Assembly: GCF_030398385.1 (NCBI RefSeq)
Contig: NZ_JAOAOQ010000012.1
Span: forward strand, 86,915 to 150,914
Reading direction: 5' to 3'
Length of the DNA: 64,000 nucleotides
Origin: Aquibium sp. ELW1220
GTDB lineage: Bacteria; Pseudomonadota; Alphaproteobacteria; Rhizobiales; Rhizobiaceae
Made by a program: the position numbers and the translations under genes. Within the stretch, counting starts at the first letter, position 1; each line of letters starts with the position of its first letter. Below the pieces are notes generated by a model that did not search any database, had not been told where the DNA came from, and saw only the letters and a list, made by a program, of their open reading frames with translations. This document shows positions 18,830 to 27,621 of the stretch, one piece after another.

Positions 18830-19603
18830 ATGGCCAGGACAATCATCGACCTCGCGGTCGCGCTGACGGCGGGTATCAGGTCCGATCCGCCGGGACTGGG
18901 TCCCGAGATCGACTACATGGGCCATGCCGAGGGCGGGCGCGAATTCGAGGCGATGTTCGGCGTTCCGGCCGGCGCGCTGCGCGACGGCGCGGGCGCGGCC
19001 GCCGAGCGGTGCCGCATCACCACGCACAACGGCACGCACATGGATGCGTCCTGGCACTATCACCCGACCATGGATGGCGGGAAGCCGGCGATGACGATCG
19101 ACCAGGTGCCGCTCGAATGGTGCTTCGGGCGCGGCGTCAAGCTCGATTTCCGCCATCTGCCGAACGGGCATACGGTGACGGCGGCCGAGGTCGAGGCGGA
19201 ACTGGCGCGGATCGGCCACAGGCTTGCGCCGGGCGACATCGTGCTCGTCAACACGGCGGCCGGCGCCCGCTACGGGCAGGACGACTATGTCGGCACCGGC
19301 TGCGGCATGGGCCGCGAGGCGACGCTCTTCCTCACGGGGCAGGGTGTGCGGGTGTGCGGCACGGACGCCTGGAGCTGGGATCCGCCGCTGGCCTACCAGG
19401 CCGCCCGCGCGCGGCAGACCGGCGACTGGTCGGTGTTCTGGGAAGGGCACAAGGCGGGCGCCGACAGCGTCTACTGCCACATGGAAAAGCTCGCGAACCT
19501 GCACCTGCTGCCGTCGACCGGCTTCGAGGTGATCGCGCTGCCGGTCAAGGTCGAGCGCGCATCGGCCGGCTGGTGCCGGCCCGTCGCCCTGATCGACACG
19601 TGA
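18830..19603 (+). CDS. Cyclase-family metal-dependent hydrolase (kynurenine formamidase-like)
   Basis: Protein of 257 residues with the family metal-binding motif HNGTHMDASWHYH (H66, H70, D72, H76). It resembles the putative cyclase/KynB family, which hydrolyses amides or lactones such as N-formylkynurenine or isatin. Start ATG 18830 follows GGAGG. It is the first gene of a cluster with a fused TRAP permease 67 bp downstream and a ring-cleavage pathway further right. A hydrolytic step on an imported aryl formamide or lactone is plausible but not shown. It is longer than KynB (about 210 residues) and resembles the group with an extra loop between the metal motif and the core. Confidence 0.9.
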   Translation: MARTIIDLAVALTAGIRSDPPGLGPEIDYMGHAEGGREFEAMFGVPAGALRDGAGAAAERCRITTHNGTHMDASWHYHPTMDGGKPAMTIDQVPLEWCFGRGVKLDFRHLPNGHTVTAAEVEAELARIGHRLAPGDIVLVNTAAGARYGQDDYVGTGCGMGREATLFLTGQGVRVCGTDAWSWDPPLAYQAARARQTGDWSVFWEGHKAGADSVYCHMEKLANLHLLPSTGFEVIALPVKVERASAGWCRPVALIDT

Positions 19604-19670
19604 TGTGCGCAGACGGAGCGGCCGGCGCGCCCCAACGCGTGTCGACGGACAACCATCCGGGGCGCAGACG

Positions 19671-21617
19671 ATGACGGAGACCTTGCCTGCCGCGCGCATG
19701 CGGCCGGCCGGCAGCGGCCTCTCGCGCTGGACCCTCGCCGGCACCGGCATGATCTCGCTGGCGGCCGTCGCGGGCATCCTGGCGGGTGCTCTGGTGATCT
19801 GCATCGACGTTCTGGGGCGCTGGTTGTTCGGCACCTCGGTGGTGGCGCTGAACGAGATCATGTCGGCGGTCTTCGCGGTGGCCATTGCGGCGACGCTGCC
19901 GGCCGGCGCGGCGCGGCGCGTCAACCTCAGCATCGACCTTCTCGGGCACATGACCGGGCCGCGCCTGACGGCCTGGCTCAAGGTGGCCGGATCGATCCTG
20001 CTGCTCGCCTTCTTCGCGCTGCTGGCCTGGCGGGTCTTCGGACTGGCCCTTCGCTACCATGCGCAGGGACGGGCGAGCTCGATCCTGCGGTGGCCGCTGG
20101 CGCCGACCTATTTCGCCGTCTCCGTCTCGATGGGCCTGGCGGGGCTGGTGCAACTGGTCAACGCGGTGGACGACGTGCGCGAAGCGATCGCGGTCCGGCC
20201 CGGCTGGCGATCGAGCCCGGTGGTGCTCGCACTGGTCGGAACGCTGACGGTCTTCGCCGCAGCGACCGGTCTGTGGATCGTCGTCGACTTCGACGGCTTT
20301 TCGGGCGCGGTGACGGGCCATCCCGCCGTCGCGGTGATCCTGGCCTTCCTGCTGCTCTGGGTGGGCGTCCTGGCGCAGCTGCCGCTCGCGACGGTCACGG
20401 CGATGATCGGCCTCGTCGGCACGCTCGCCTATGTGGGCGGGCCGGCGGCGGCAAACACGTTTGCCTCCGACGCGCTCGACTTCCTGCGCAACGAGCAGGT
20501 GGCGACCCTGCCGATGTTCCTGATCATGGGCGCCTTCGCAGTGGTGGCCGGCGTTTCCGACGACCTCTTCCGCGTGGCGAATGCCGTCCTCGGCCGCTTC
20601 CGGGGTGGGCTCGCCTATGCGACGGTTGCGGGCTGCGCCGGCTTCGGCGCCGTCTCGGGCAATTCGATCGCGACTTCGGCGACCTTCGGGCGCATGGCGC
20701 TGCCGCAGATGAAGCAGCGCGGCTATGCGCCGACGCTGTCGAGCGCCACCGTGGCGGCCGGCGGGACGCTGGGCGCGCTGGTGCCGCCGTCGGGCGTGAT
20801 CATCCTCTTCGCGCTCCTGACGGAGCAGTCGATCGGCGCGCTGTTCATGGCGGCGATGGTGCCGGCGCTGCTCGCGGTCCTGCTCTATTTCGCCGCCATC
20901 TTCGTGGTGCTGCGGCTCGATCCGGCATCGGCGCCTGCGGCCGAACCGTCATCGGCGGGCGATCTGCCGGCCGCGCTGCGCGGTTCGCTGCCGGTCGCGG
21001 TCCTGTTCACCGTGGTGATCGGGGGTCTCTATGGCGGGGTGTTCACCGCGACCGAGAGTGCGGCGGTGGGCGCTGTCGGCGCGTTCCTGCTGGCGCTGGC
21101 GCGCCGGCGGCTGAACCGGACGAGCATGCTTGCCGTGTTCTCCGAGATCACGGCCTCGACGGCGATGATCTACGGCCTGATCTTCGGCGCGCTCGCCTTC
21201 TCCTTCTTCGTCAATCTCGGCCAGACTCCGACGATGGCGGCTGAATGGATCGCCTCGTTCGACGCGCGGCCGGTCGTCATCCTCGCGGCGCTCATCGTGT
21301 TCTACCTGCTGCTCGGCTCGGTCATGGACAGCTTCGCGGTGATGGTGATCACCGTGCCCGTGGTGACGCCGCTCGTGCTCGGCCTCGGCTACGACATGCT
21401 GTTCTGGGGCGTGCTGATGCTCGTCGTGGTCGAGACCGGCATGATCACGCCGCCCTTCGGCATGAACCTCTTCGTCATCAAGAGCCTGCAGCCGGATGTG
21501 CCGCTGTCGGTGGTGATGCGCGGCGTGCTCCCGTTCGTGCTGGCCGATCTCCTGAAGATCGTGCTGCTGGTCGCCTTCCCCGCGCTGTCGCTCTGGCTGC
21601 CCTCGACGATGAACTGA
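19671..21617 (+). CDS. TRAP transporter fused permease (DctQ-DctM)
   Basis: Inner-membrane permease of 648 residues. Residues about 25-165 are a four-segment DctQ-like small subunit (ICIDVLGRWLFGTSVVALNEI is the usual QxxxR(Y/W) region), then a linker, then a complete DctM large subunit with GAFAVVAGVSDDLFRVANAVLGR, GNSIATSATFGRMALPQMKQRGY and the PPSGVIILFALLTEQS hallmark, ending near residue 640. Natural DctQM fusions are known. I choose ATG 19671 because the upstream GTG 19605 adds 22 charged residues. Its receptor gene is on the opposite strand just downstream. Confidence 0.93.
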   Translation: MTETLPAARMRPAGSGLSRWTLAGTGMISLAAVAGILAGALVICIDVLGRWLFGTSVVALNEIMSAVFAVAIAATLPAGAARRVNLSIDLLGHMTGPRLTAWLKVAGSILLLAFFALLAWRVFGLALRYHAQGRASSILRWPLAPTYFAVSVSMGLAGLVQLVNAVDDVREAIAVRPGWRSSPVVLALVGTLTVFAAATGLWIVVDFDGFSGAVTGHPAVAVILAFLLLWVGVLAQLPLATVTAMIGLVGTLAYVGGPAAANTFASDALDFLRNEQVATLPMFLIMGAFAVVAGVSDDLFRVANAVLGRFRGGLAYATVAGCAGFGAVSGNSIATSATFGRMALPQMKQRGYAPTLSSATVAAGGTLGALVPPSGVIILFALLTEQSIGALFMAAMVPALLAVLLYFAAIFVVLRLDPASAPAAEPSSAGDLPAALRGSLPVAVLFTVVIGGLYGGVFTATESAAVGAVGAFLLALARRRLNRTSMLAVFSEITASTAMIYGLIFGALAFSFFVNLGQTPTMAAEWIASFDARPVVILAALIVFYLLLGSVMDSFAVMVITVPVVTPLVLGLGYDMLFWGVLMLVVVETGMITPPFGMNLFVIKSLQPDVPLSVVMRGVLPFVLADLLKIVLLVAFPALSLWLPSTMN

Positions 21618-21693
21618 CCGGCGGCCCTTGCCTTCGACCTTCGGCACAGCAACCGCCTGCGGCGAGAGCCGCGCGGTCTTCCTCCCGAAAGAA

Positions 21694-21726
21694 GAACGGC
21701 CGGCGAGCCCGAGAGCTGCCGGCCGT
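21694..21726. terminator. Hairpin between convergent TRAP genes
   Basis: AACGGCCGGC and GCCGGCCGTT form a 10-bp stem with a 13-nt loop between the two convergent stop codons (21617 and 21760). The symmetric A/T ends suit a bidirectional terminator. Confidence 0.65.
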
Positions 21727-21759
21727 TTCCCGTCCGGTCGGACGAAGGGAAGGCGGGGA

Positions 21760-22764
21760 TCAGGGCTTCGCGGCGGCGAGTTCCTCGCGGAAAGCGGCGA
21801 TCAGCTCGACGCCGCCGGGGACGCGCTCGGCGAAACCGGCCTCGATGCGGCTGCCCAGCCGCGCCACGAGTTCGGCCACCTCCTCGGGCGAGCCGACCGT
21901 GAAGGTGTGGCTGCCGTGGGCGGCCACGAAGCCGCGGGCTTCGGCTTCCCAGCCGTCGACCGTGGCGCCCGCGGTGCGCGACGCCTCGCAGCCCGAATGC
22001 TTCGTCAGAACCGCGCGCGCCTCGTCCGATAGCGCGTCCCAGCGGTCCTTCGCCATGAAGACCAGACCGAGCGCCCCGCCGAGCGGCAGGTCGAGATGGT
22101 TCGTCGTCACCTCGTTGAGGCGGAAGCCGGGGAAGGCGGTGTAGTTCATGATGGTGCCGTCGGCTGTGCCGCGCTGCAGCGCCTGGTACTGCTCCGTGAT
22201 GGTGATCGACAGCGGCGTGCCGCCATAGGCCTGGATGATGGCGGCCGAGATCGGGCTGCCGGAGATGATCTTCTTGCCGGCGATCTGGTCCATGGCGGTG
22301 AGTTCGGCGCCGTTCAGGTGGGCGGCCGACTGCGGAAACTGGACGAAGAGCAGCGGCACGATGGCGCCCGTCTCGTCGGCGAAGGCGCCCTTCTCGTGCA
22401 TGCGGCAGAGCGCCAGCGATCCCTGCTGCGAATTCTCGACCATCAGCGGCAGGGTGGAGACCAGCATGCGCGGAAACCGGCCCGGATCGAAGACGGTCAT
22501 GCCCCAGACCACCTGGACGACGTCGTCCATGACGCGGTCGTAGTAGTTCTCGTGGTTGACCATCGTCGGGCCGTGCCGCATCTCGATGGCGACGGCGCCG
22601 CCGCCTTCGGCGTTGACCGCGTCGGCCCAGGGCTTCAGCACCTTGGTGACGATCGGATGCTGCTCGGCGTTCGAGGTGCCGAAGAGCAGCGTTTCGGCGA
22701 ATGCGGCCGTGCAGGCCGTCAGCGATGCGCCGCACAGCAGCGCCGCGATCAGGTGGCGTCTCAT
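21760..22764 (-). CDS. TRAP transporter substrate-binding protein (DctP family)
   Basis: Periplasmic receptor of 334 residues with signal peptide MRRHLIAALLCGASLTACTAAFA cut before ETLL. The mature part has the DctP layout, with QQGSLALCRMHEKGAF, KIISGSPISAAIIQAYGGTPLSI and QALQRGTADGTIMNYTAF, the usual ligand-carboxylate region. GGGAGG lies 7-12 nt before ATG 22764. It is convergent with the fused TRAP permease, an unusual split since receptor and permease normally share an operon. It faces the LysR gene in tandem, so it may have its own control. The ligand is probably an organic acid. Confidence 0.92.
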   Translation of the reverse strand: MRRHLIAALLCGASLTACTAAFAETLLFGTSNAEQHPIVTKVLKPWADAVNAEGGGAVAIEMRHGPTMVNHENYYDRVMDDVVQVVWGMTVFDPGRFPRMLVSTLPLMVENSQQGSLALCRMHEKGAFADETGAIVPLLFVQFPQSAAHLNGAELTAMDQIAGKKIISGSPISAAIIQAYGGTPLSITITEQYQALQRGTADGTIMNYTAFPGFRLNEVTTNHLDLPLGGALGLVFMAKDRWDALSDEARAVLTKHSGCEASRTAGATVDGWEAEARGFVAAHGSHTFTVGSPEEVAELVARLGSRIEAGFAERVPGGVELIAAFREELAAAKP

Positions 22765-22896
22765 GGTTTTCCTCCCGTTTCAGAATGCCGGCCGATCCTC
22801 GATCGGCCCGCTGGCGGGAAAACTACCGGGCGACGATGCGTTTGGAAATTTGATTGGTTGAATGCCAGTTATTGATCCTGGTGATGGATGAACCCA

Positions 22897-23805
22897 TCAA
22901 TCCGGCGCCGCCGCGATGCTGGCGTGGAGTTCGATCCGCAGCCATTCGAGCGCCGGGTCCTGGCCGCGGATCGAGTGCCACTGGACGCACTGCTCCAGCG
23001 CCGGGAGGGCGAGCGGCGGATCGACGACGGCAAGGCCGCCGAGCTTCGCCATGCGGCGGGCGAGCCGTCCCTGCACCAGCGCGATGCGCCGGGTGGACCG
23101 CACGAGATCCGGCAGCGAGGCGAAGGAGAAGCTCGTCACCGCGACCTGGACGGTGAGGCCGGCCTCGCGCAGCACCCGCGCGGCATAGCTCTCTCCGGCA
23201 TTCGGCGGCAGCATGACGACGTGCTCGGCATCGAGGAAGGCCGCCATCGTCAGCTTGCCCCGCGCGGCGGGGTGGTCGGCGTCGAGGACGCAGACCATCG
23301 GGTCGATCAGCAGCCGTTCGGAAGGGTGGTCGGGGGAGCAGTAGATTCCCGGCGCGATCAGGAGATCGGTGTCGCCGCGTTCGAGCTGCTGCTGCGGCAG
23401 GCTCTGCTGCGGCTTGACGTCGAAGCGCATGAACGGAGCCTTGCGCGCCACCGCCGCAAGAAAGGGCGGCACGACCGTGTGCAGGCTGTAGTCCGACACC
23501 ATCAGGCCGATGCGGCGGCTGGAGGTCGCTGGTTCGAAACCCGGAGGCGTCGCCACCGCCGCGTCGATGCGCACGAGGATGTCGCGCACCGGCTGCTCGA
23601 GGGCGATGGCGCGCGGCGTCAGTTCCATGCGGCGGCCGACCTGGACGAGCAGCGGATCGTCGAAGTGCTGGCGCAGCCGGTTCAGCGCGTTCGACATGGC
23701 GGACTGGGTGATCGACAGTTCCTCGGCCGCGCGGCTGACGCTGCGCAGACGGATCAGCTTGTCGAGCGCGGCGAGCAGGTTGAGATCGAGGTTCTTGAAG
23801 CGCAC
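22897..23805 (-). CDS. LysR-family transcriptional regulator (NodD/NahR-like subgroup)
   Basis: Regulator of 302 residues. The opening VRFKNLDLNLLAALDKLIRLRSVSRAAEELSITQSAMSNALNRLRQHFDDPLLVQVGRRMELTPRA is characteristic of the NodD/NahR/LinR subgroup, whose members respond to aromatic compounds. I place the start at GTG 23805 because GGAGGG precedes it by about six bases; an upstream ATG at 23838 would add 11 residues. It is divergent from the alpha/beta hydrolase and the ring-cleavage genes. A 28-bp imperfect dyad between the two starts is its likely binding site. Confidence 0.93.
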   Translation of the reverse strand: MRFKNLDLNLLAALDKLIRLRSVSRAAEELSITQSAMSNALNRLRQHFDDPLLVQVGRRMELTPRAIALEQPVRDILVRIDAAVATPPGFEPATSSRRIGLMVSDYSLHTVVPPFLAAVARKAPFMRFDVKPQQSLPQQQLERGDTDLLIAPGIYCSPDHPSERLLIDPMVCVLDADHPAARGKLTMAAFLDAEHVVMLPPNAGESYAARVLREAGLTVQVAVTSFSFASLPDLVRSTRRIALVQGRLARRMAKLGGLAVVDPPLALPALEQCVQWHSIRGQDPALEWLRIELHASIAAAPD

Positions 23806-23834
23806 GGTCGACCCTCCAGTTTCGTGAATACCTC

Positions 23835-23862
23835 GCATTGAAACTTACAATTTCATCAATGC
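23835..23862. promoter_or_regulatory. Candidate LysR operator
   Basis: An imperfect dyad with arms GCATTGA and TCAATGC at a centre spacing of 28 bp in total, lying between the divergent LysR and hydrolase starts, 49 bp before the hydrolase. AT-rich centre and T-N11-A type symmetry fit LysR boxes. Confidence 0.65.
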
Positions 23863-23910
23863 CAAGGGGGTGGCTAATGTCCCGCCACTGGCCGCGACAG
23901 GAGGAGCCGC

Positions 23911-25068
23911 GTGTTTCGTTACTTCCCCACGAACTACGTCTGGGACCTCTCCGTGAACCTGTCGATCGAGATGGGCGCGCGGATGGGCGAGATCGCGGAG
24001 ATGTGCGCGCCGCTGGCGGAGGCCGCCAAGGCGCCCGACGCGGAGGGAACCCGCGCCTTCCGCGAAAGCTGGGAGCGCATGGCCGACAGGTTGTGCGGGC
24101 TGGCGCAGGACGACCTCGTGCGCGGCCGCACCCTGTCGGCCTCGGGCAAGCTGATGCGGGCGGCGAACTACATGATCATCGCCGAGCGGATGCAGGCGCA
24201 CGGGGCGGAAGGGCGGCTTTCGCTCTACCGGCGGCATCTCGCGACGTTCTACCAGGCGCTCGCCATGGGCGCGACCGGCGCGCATCGCGTCGAGATTCCC
24301 TATGCCGGGAAGCACCTGGCGGGCATCTTCGTGCCGGCGCAGTGCGCGAGCGGCCCGCAACCGCTTCTCGTCCAGGTCAACGGCTTCGACAGCACCAAGG
24401 AAATGCGCCTGATGGCGCAGCTGCCCGGCTTCCTGTCCAGGCGCGGCATCGCCTCGCTGGTGCTCGACCAGCCGGGAACCGGCGAGGCGCTGCGGCTGCA
24501 GGACATCGTGGCGCGCCACGACGCCGAGCACTGGGCGACGCCGGTCTACGAGTGGCTCGCCGCACGGCCGGACGTGGACGCCGCGCGGATCGGCATGGAA
24601 GGCGTCAGCCTCGGCGGCTACTACGCGCCGCGCGCGGTGGCCTTCGAACCGCGCTATGCCTGCGGCGTGAGCTGGGGCGCCAACCACGACTGGCGCGACG
24701 TGCAGAAGCGGCGCCTCGAGCGCGAGGGTGATTTCCCGGTGCCGCACTACTGGGCGCATGCCTGCTGGGTGTTCGGCGCAGCCGACGTCGACGACTTCAT
24801 GAAGAAGGCCGAGCACATGCATCTCGACGGCGTGCTCGACCGCATCCGGGTGCCCTTCCTCGTCACCCACGGCAAGCACGACACCCAGATCCCGCTGAAA
24901 TGGGCGCACCGAACCTACGAACAGCTGGTCAACAGCCCGCGCCGCGAACTGGTGATCCTCGACGAGCGCACCGGCGGCGTGATGCATTCCAGCGTCGACA
25001 ATTCGGGGGCCGCCCTCGATTGCATTTCCGATTTCGTCGCCGAGTGCCTCGGCGGCCGCACGTCCTGA
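23911..25068 (+). CDS. Alpha/beta hydrolase, FrsA / 2,6-dihydroxypseudooxynicotine hydrolase-like
   Basis: Hydrolase of 385 residues. It has a ~120-residue helical N-terminal cap followed by an alpha/beta core, with nucleophile S233 (GMEGVSLGGYYAPRA), acid D324 (THGKHDTQIP) and H359 (GGVMHSS). The cap-plus-core design and the LVQVNGFDSTKEM oxyanion segment resemble the DUF1100/FrsA and DHPON-hydrolase group that breaks C-C bonds next to a ketone. Start GTG 23911 is preceded by GGAGGAG. It leads an operon with a two-domain dioxygenase, Rieske protein and FAD monooxygenase. C-C cleavage of an aromatic ketone side chain or of a ring-fission product is the best guess. Confidence 0.9.
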   Translation: MFRYFPTNYVWDLSVNLSIEMGARMGEIAEMCAPLAEAAKAPDAEGTRAFRESWERMADRLCGLAQDDLVRGRTLSASGKLMRAANYMIIAERMQAHGAEGRLSLYRRHLATFYQALAMGATGAHRVEIPYAGKHLAGIFVPAQCASGPQPLLVQVNGFDSTKEMRLMAQLPGFLSRRGIASLVLDQPGTGEALRLQDIVARHDAEHWATPVYEWLAARPDVDAARIGMEGVSLGGYYAPRAVAFEPRYACGVSWGANHDWRDVQKRRLEREGDFPVPHYWAHACWVFGAADVDDFMKKAEHMHLDGVLDRIRVPFLVTHGKHDTQIPLKWAHRTYEQLVNSPRRELVILDERTGGVMHSSVDNSGAALDCISDFVAECLGGRTS

Positions 25069-25085
25069 ACCACGGAGACAGATCC

Positions 25086-26027
25086 ATGCAGATCATCGGA
25101 CCGGATTCCCTCGTCTTCGGCGTGGACGACGTGCCCGCCTGCCACGAGTTCCTCACCGCCTACGGGCTCGACGCCCATGACTACACGCCGGAGAAGGGCG
25201 GGCACTTCCTGTCGCTCGACGGAACCGGGCTGGAGATCCGCCGCCGCGACGACCCCTCGCTGCCGCCGGCGCTGAAGACCGGCAACATGCTGCGGATGCA
25301 GGTGCTGGGCGTGGTCGACGAGGCGGCTCTCGAGGCCGTGGCGGCGGAGCTCGGCAAGGACCGCCAGGTGCTGCGCCTTGCGGACGGATCGCTGCGGACG
25401 CAGGACGACCAGGGCTTCGAGCTGTCGTTCCGCGTGACGACGCGCAGGCAGCTCGACCTGCCGGCGGAGAAGGTCAACGCGCCGGGCGACTTCGGCCGCA
25501 AGCCCAACCAGATCGGGGTCTGGCAGGAGATGCCGACGAAGCCGCGCACGCTCAGCCATGTCGTGCTGTTCGTGCCCGACATCGAGCCGGCGCTGGCCTT
25601 CTATCGCGACAGGCTCGGCTTCCGCGTCACCGACACGTTCATCGGCACCGGGCCATTCCTGCGCCCGCAGGCCAATCCGGACCACCACACGCACTTCTTC
25701 ATCCGCACGCCGCCCTACATGCAGGGCTGCGAGCATCTGGCCTTCCACATGGGCGGCCCGACCGAACTGATGCTGGCCGGCGGCAAGATGATCAAGGCGG
25801 GCTTCGAGAGCTTCTGGGGGCCTGGCCGCCACAAGTTCGGCTCGAACTGGTTCTGGTATTTCAAGAGCCCGCTCGGCTGCAACGTCGAGTTCGACGCCGA
25901 CATGGACACGCATGACGACGACTGGGTTCCGCGCGAGACGCCGATGGGGGCGGAGGCGGCGCAGGCGTTCCTGTTCCAGCATCGCGACAAATGGGCGCCG
26001 AGCGGCGGGCCCAAGCCGGGCCATTGA
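25086..26027 (+). CDS. Two-domain VOC protein, probable extradiol ring-cleavage dioxygenase
   Basis: Protein of 313 residues with two glyoxalase/bleomycin-type modules, the layout of BphC-like extradiol dioxygenases. Probable Fe(II) ligands in the C-terminal module are H158 (TLSHVVLF), H217 or H221 (CEHLAFHMGG) and E268 (GCNVEFDAD). The N-terminal module lacks a full ligand set, as usual. The tail MDTHDDDWVPRETP follows the last ligand. GGAG lies about 8 nt before ATG 25086. Placed between a C-C hydrolase-like gene and a Rieske/FAD monooxygenase pair, it would open a dihydroxylated ring. A non-catechol substrate such as a dihydroxypyridine is possible. Confidence 0.88.
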   Translation: MQIIGPDSLVFGVDDVPACHEFLTAYGLDAHDYTPEKGGHFLSLDGTGLEIRRRDDPSLPPALKTGNMLRMQVLGVVDEAALEAVAAELGKDRQVLRLADGSLRTQDDQGFELSFRVTTRRQLDLPAEKVNAPGDFGRKPNQIGVWQEMPTKPRTLSHVVLFVPDIEPALAFYRDRLGFRVTDTFIGTGPFLRPQANPDHHTHFFIRTPPYMQGCEHLAFHMGGPTELMLAGGKMIKAGFESFWGPGRHKFGSNWFWYFKSPLGCNVEFDADMDTHDDDWVPRETPMGAEAAQAFLFQHRDKWAPSGGPKPGH

Positions 26028-26371
26028 CGCGGCTCTGCCATCTCGACGACCTGCCGGAGGGCGGCGCGCGGGGCTTCGAGGTGCCGGGTCTGGCCTGCAA
26101 GGTCATCGTCGTGCGCCGCGGAGGGCGCGTCCATGGCTGGCGCGACTTCTGCCCGCACTACAGAGGCGGGACGCCGATGGCCTGGAAGCGCGACGCCTAT
26201 CTCAACGGCGCCGGCGACCACATAGCGTGCCATGCTCACGGAGCCTGGTTCGACATCGAGACGGGGGCCTGCGTGCAGGGACCGTGCCTCGGCAAGCGGC
26301 TGATCCGCGTGCCGCTGATCGTTGACGAGGCCGGCGCGGTGCGCCTGAGGCCGGGGGAGGAGAGAAGATGA
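26024..26371 (+). CDS. Small Rieske [2Fe-2S] protein
   Basis: A stand-alone Rieske domain of about 115 residues with the cluster ligands C-P-H in DFCPHYRGG and C-H-A-H in IACHAHGAWFD, then a typical ending ...RVPLIVDEAGAVRLR. It would pass electrons to an oxygenase. The start is uncertain: I give TTG 26024, which overlaps the dioxygenase stop (TTGA), but ATG 25991 would add 11 residues and overlap by 37 bp. Its stop overlaps the next gene's ATG (ATGA), tying it to the FAD monooxygenase. No large Rieske oxygenase subunit is near, so its partner is unclear. Confidence 0.88.
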   Translation: MTRLCHLDDLPEGGARGFEVPGLACKVIVVRRGGRVHGWRDFCPHYRGGTPMAWKRDAYLNGAGDHIACHAHGAWFDIETGACVQGPCLGKRLIRVPLIVDEAGAVRLRPGEERR

Positions 26372-27495
26372 ATGCAAAGGTGCGACGGGCGCTGGTGATC
26401 GGCGGCGGATTTTCGGGCATGGCGGCCGCCATCCAGCTGAAGCGGGCGGGGGTGGACGTTGACCTGGTGGAGATCGACCCGGGCTGGCGCAGCTACGGCG
26501 CGGGCATCAGCCTCAATGGCGGGACGTTCCGGGTGTTCCGGACGCTCGGCATCCTCGACGGGTTCCGGGCCGAGGGAGCGATGAGCGATGGCGTCGAGAT
26601 CCGTGGCCCGCAGGACCAGATTCTCGCGAGCCTGCCAACACCTTCGGTGGTCGAGGGCATGCCCGGGAACGGCGGTACGATGCGGCCGCTGCTGGCGCGT
26701 CTGCTGGCCGAAAAAGTCAGGGCCGAAGGCGTCAACGTCCGGCTCGGAGCAAGCTTCACCGGGATCGAGGACAGCGCGGACGCCTGTCGGGTCGGCTTCA
26801 CCGACGGAACGACCGCCGACTACGACCTGGTCGTCGGCGCCGACGGACTCTACTCCGCCGTCCGTCGCACGCTCTGGCCGGAGGCTCCGAAGCCGCGCTA
26901 TGTCGGCCAGGCGGTGTGGCGGGCTGTGATCCCGCGGCCGGCAAGCCTCCCCACCACCGCGATGTGGATGGGGCCGAAGCTGAAGGCCGGCATCAACCAC
27001 GTCTCGGCGGCGCAGTCCTATCTCTTCCTGACCGAGGACCGGCCGACCAACGACCATGTGCCCGTGGAGACGCAGCTGGCGACGCTGAAGGCGCTGCTGG
27101 CGCGGTTCCCGTCGCCGACCCTGAAGACGGTCGCCGAGGGCCTCGGCGAACACAGCCAGATCGTCTACCGGCCGCTCGAACAGCTCCTTCTGCCTGCGCC
27201 CTGGCACAAGGGCCGGGTCGTGCTGATCGGCGATGCCGCGCATGCGACCACGCCGCACATGGCGGCGGGCGCGATGATCGGGCTCGAGGATGCCATCGTG
27301 CTCGCCGAGGAACTCGCGGGCGCAGACAACCTGCCAACGGCGCTCGCCGCGTTCCAGCAACGGCGTTGGGAACGCTGCCGGATGGTGGTCGAGAATTCCG
27401 GCCGCCTCGCCGAGATCGAGCAGGGCCACGGCACGCAGGAGGAGCACTCCAGGCTGATGGGCATGACGCTCGGCGCGCTGGCGCAGCCGATCTGA
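26368..27495 (+). CDS. FAD-dependent aromatic monooxygenase
   Basis: Group A flavoprotein hydroxylase of 375 residues. The N-terminal dinucleotide fold is ALVIGGGFSGMAAAIQLKRAG, the DG motif VVGADGLYSAVRR lies near residue 155, and the FAD ribityl motif VVLIGDAAHATTPHMAAGA lies near 285. It resembles salicylate or 6-hydroxynicotinate hydroxylases, which add a ring hydroxyl using NAD(P)H. Coupled by a 4-bp overlap to the Rieske gene. It would prepare the ring for the upstream VOC dioxygenase. Confidence 0.92.
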   Translation: MNAKVRRALVIGGGFSGMAAAIQLKRAGVDVDLVEIDPGWRSYGAGISLNGGTFRVFRTLGILDGFRAEGAMSDGVEIRGPQDQILASLPTPSVVEGMPGNGGTMRPLLARLLAEKVRAEGVNVRLGASFTGIEDSADACRVGFTDGTTADYDLVVGADGLYSAVRRTLWPEAPKPRYVGQAVWRAVIPRPASLPTTAMWMGPKLKAGINHVSAAQSYLFLTEDRPTNDHVPVETQLATLKALLARFPSPTLKTVAEGLGEHSQIVYRPLEQLLLPAPWHKGRVVLIGDAAHATTPHMAAGAMIGLEDAIVLAEELAGADNLPTALAAFQQRRWERCRMVVENSGRLAEIEQGHGTQEEHSRLMGMTLGALAQPI

Positions 27496-27621
27496 TACCG
27501 ACCGATCGCGAAGCCGCCCGCGCGGGTCCGGACTTGCCGTCCGCCGTGAGATCGGCATAGGGAACCGAACGACCGCCGATCGCGGCGCAGGACACGGGCG
27601 AAAGCCGGGGGAGAAACACGC

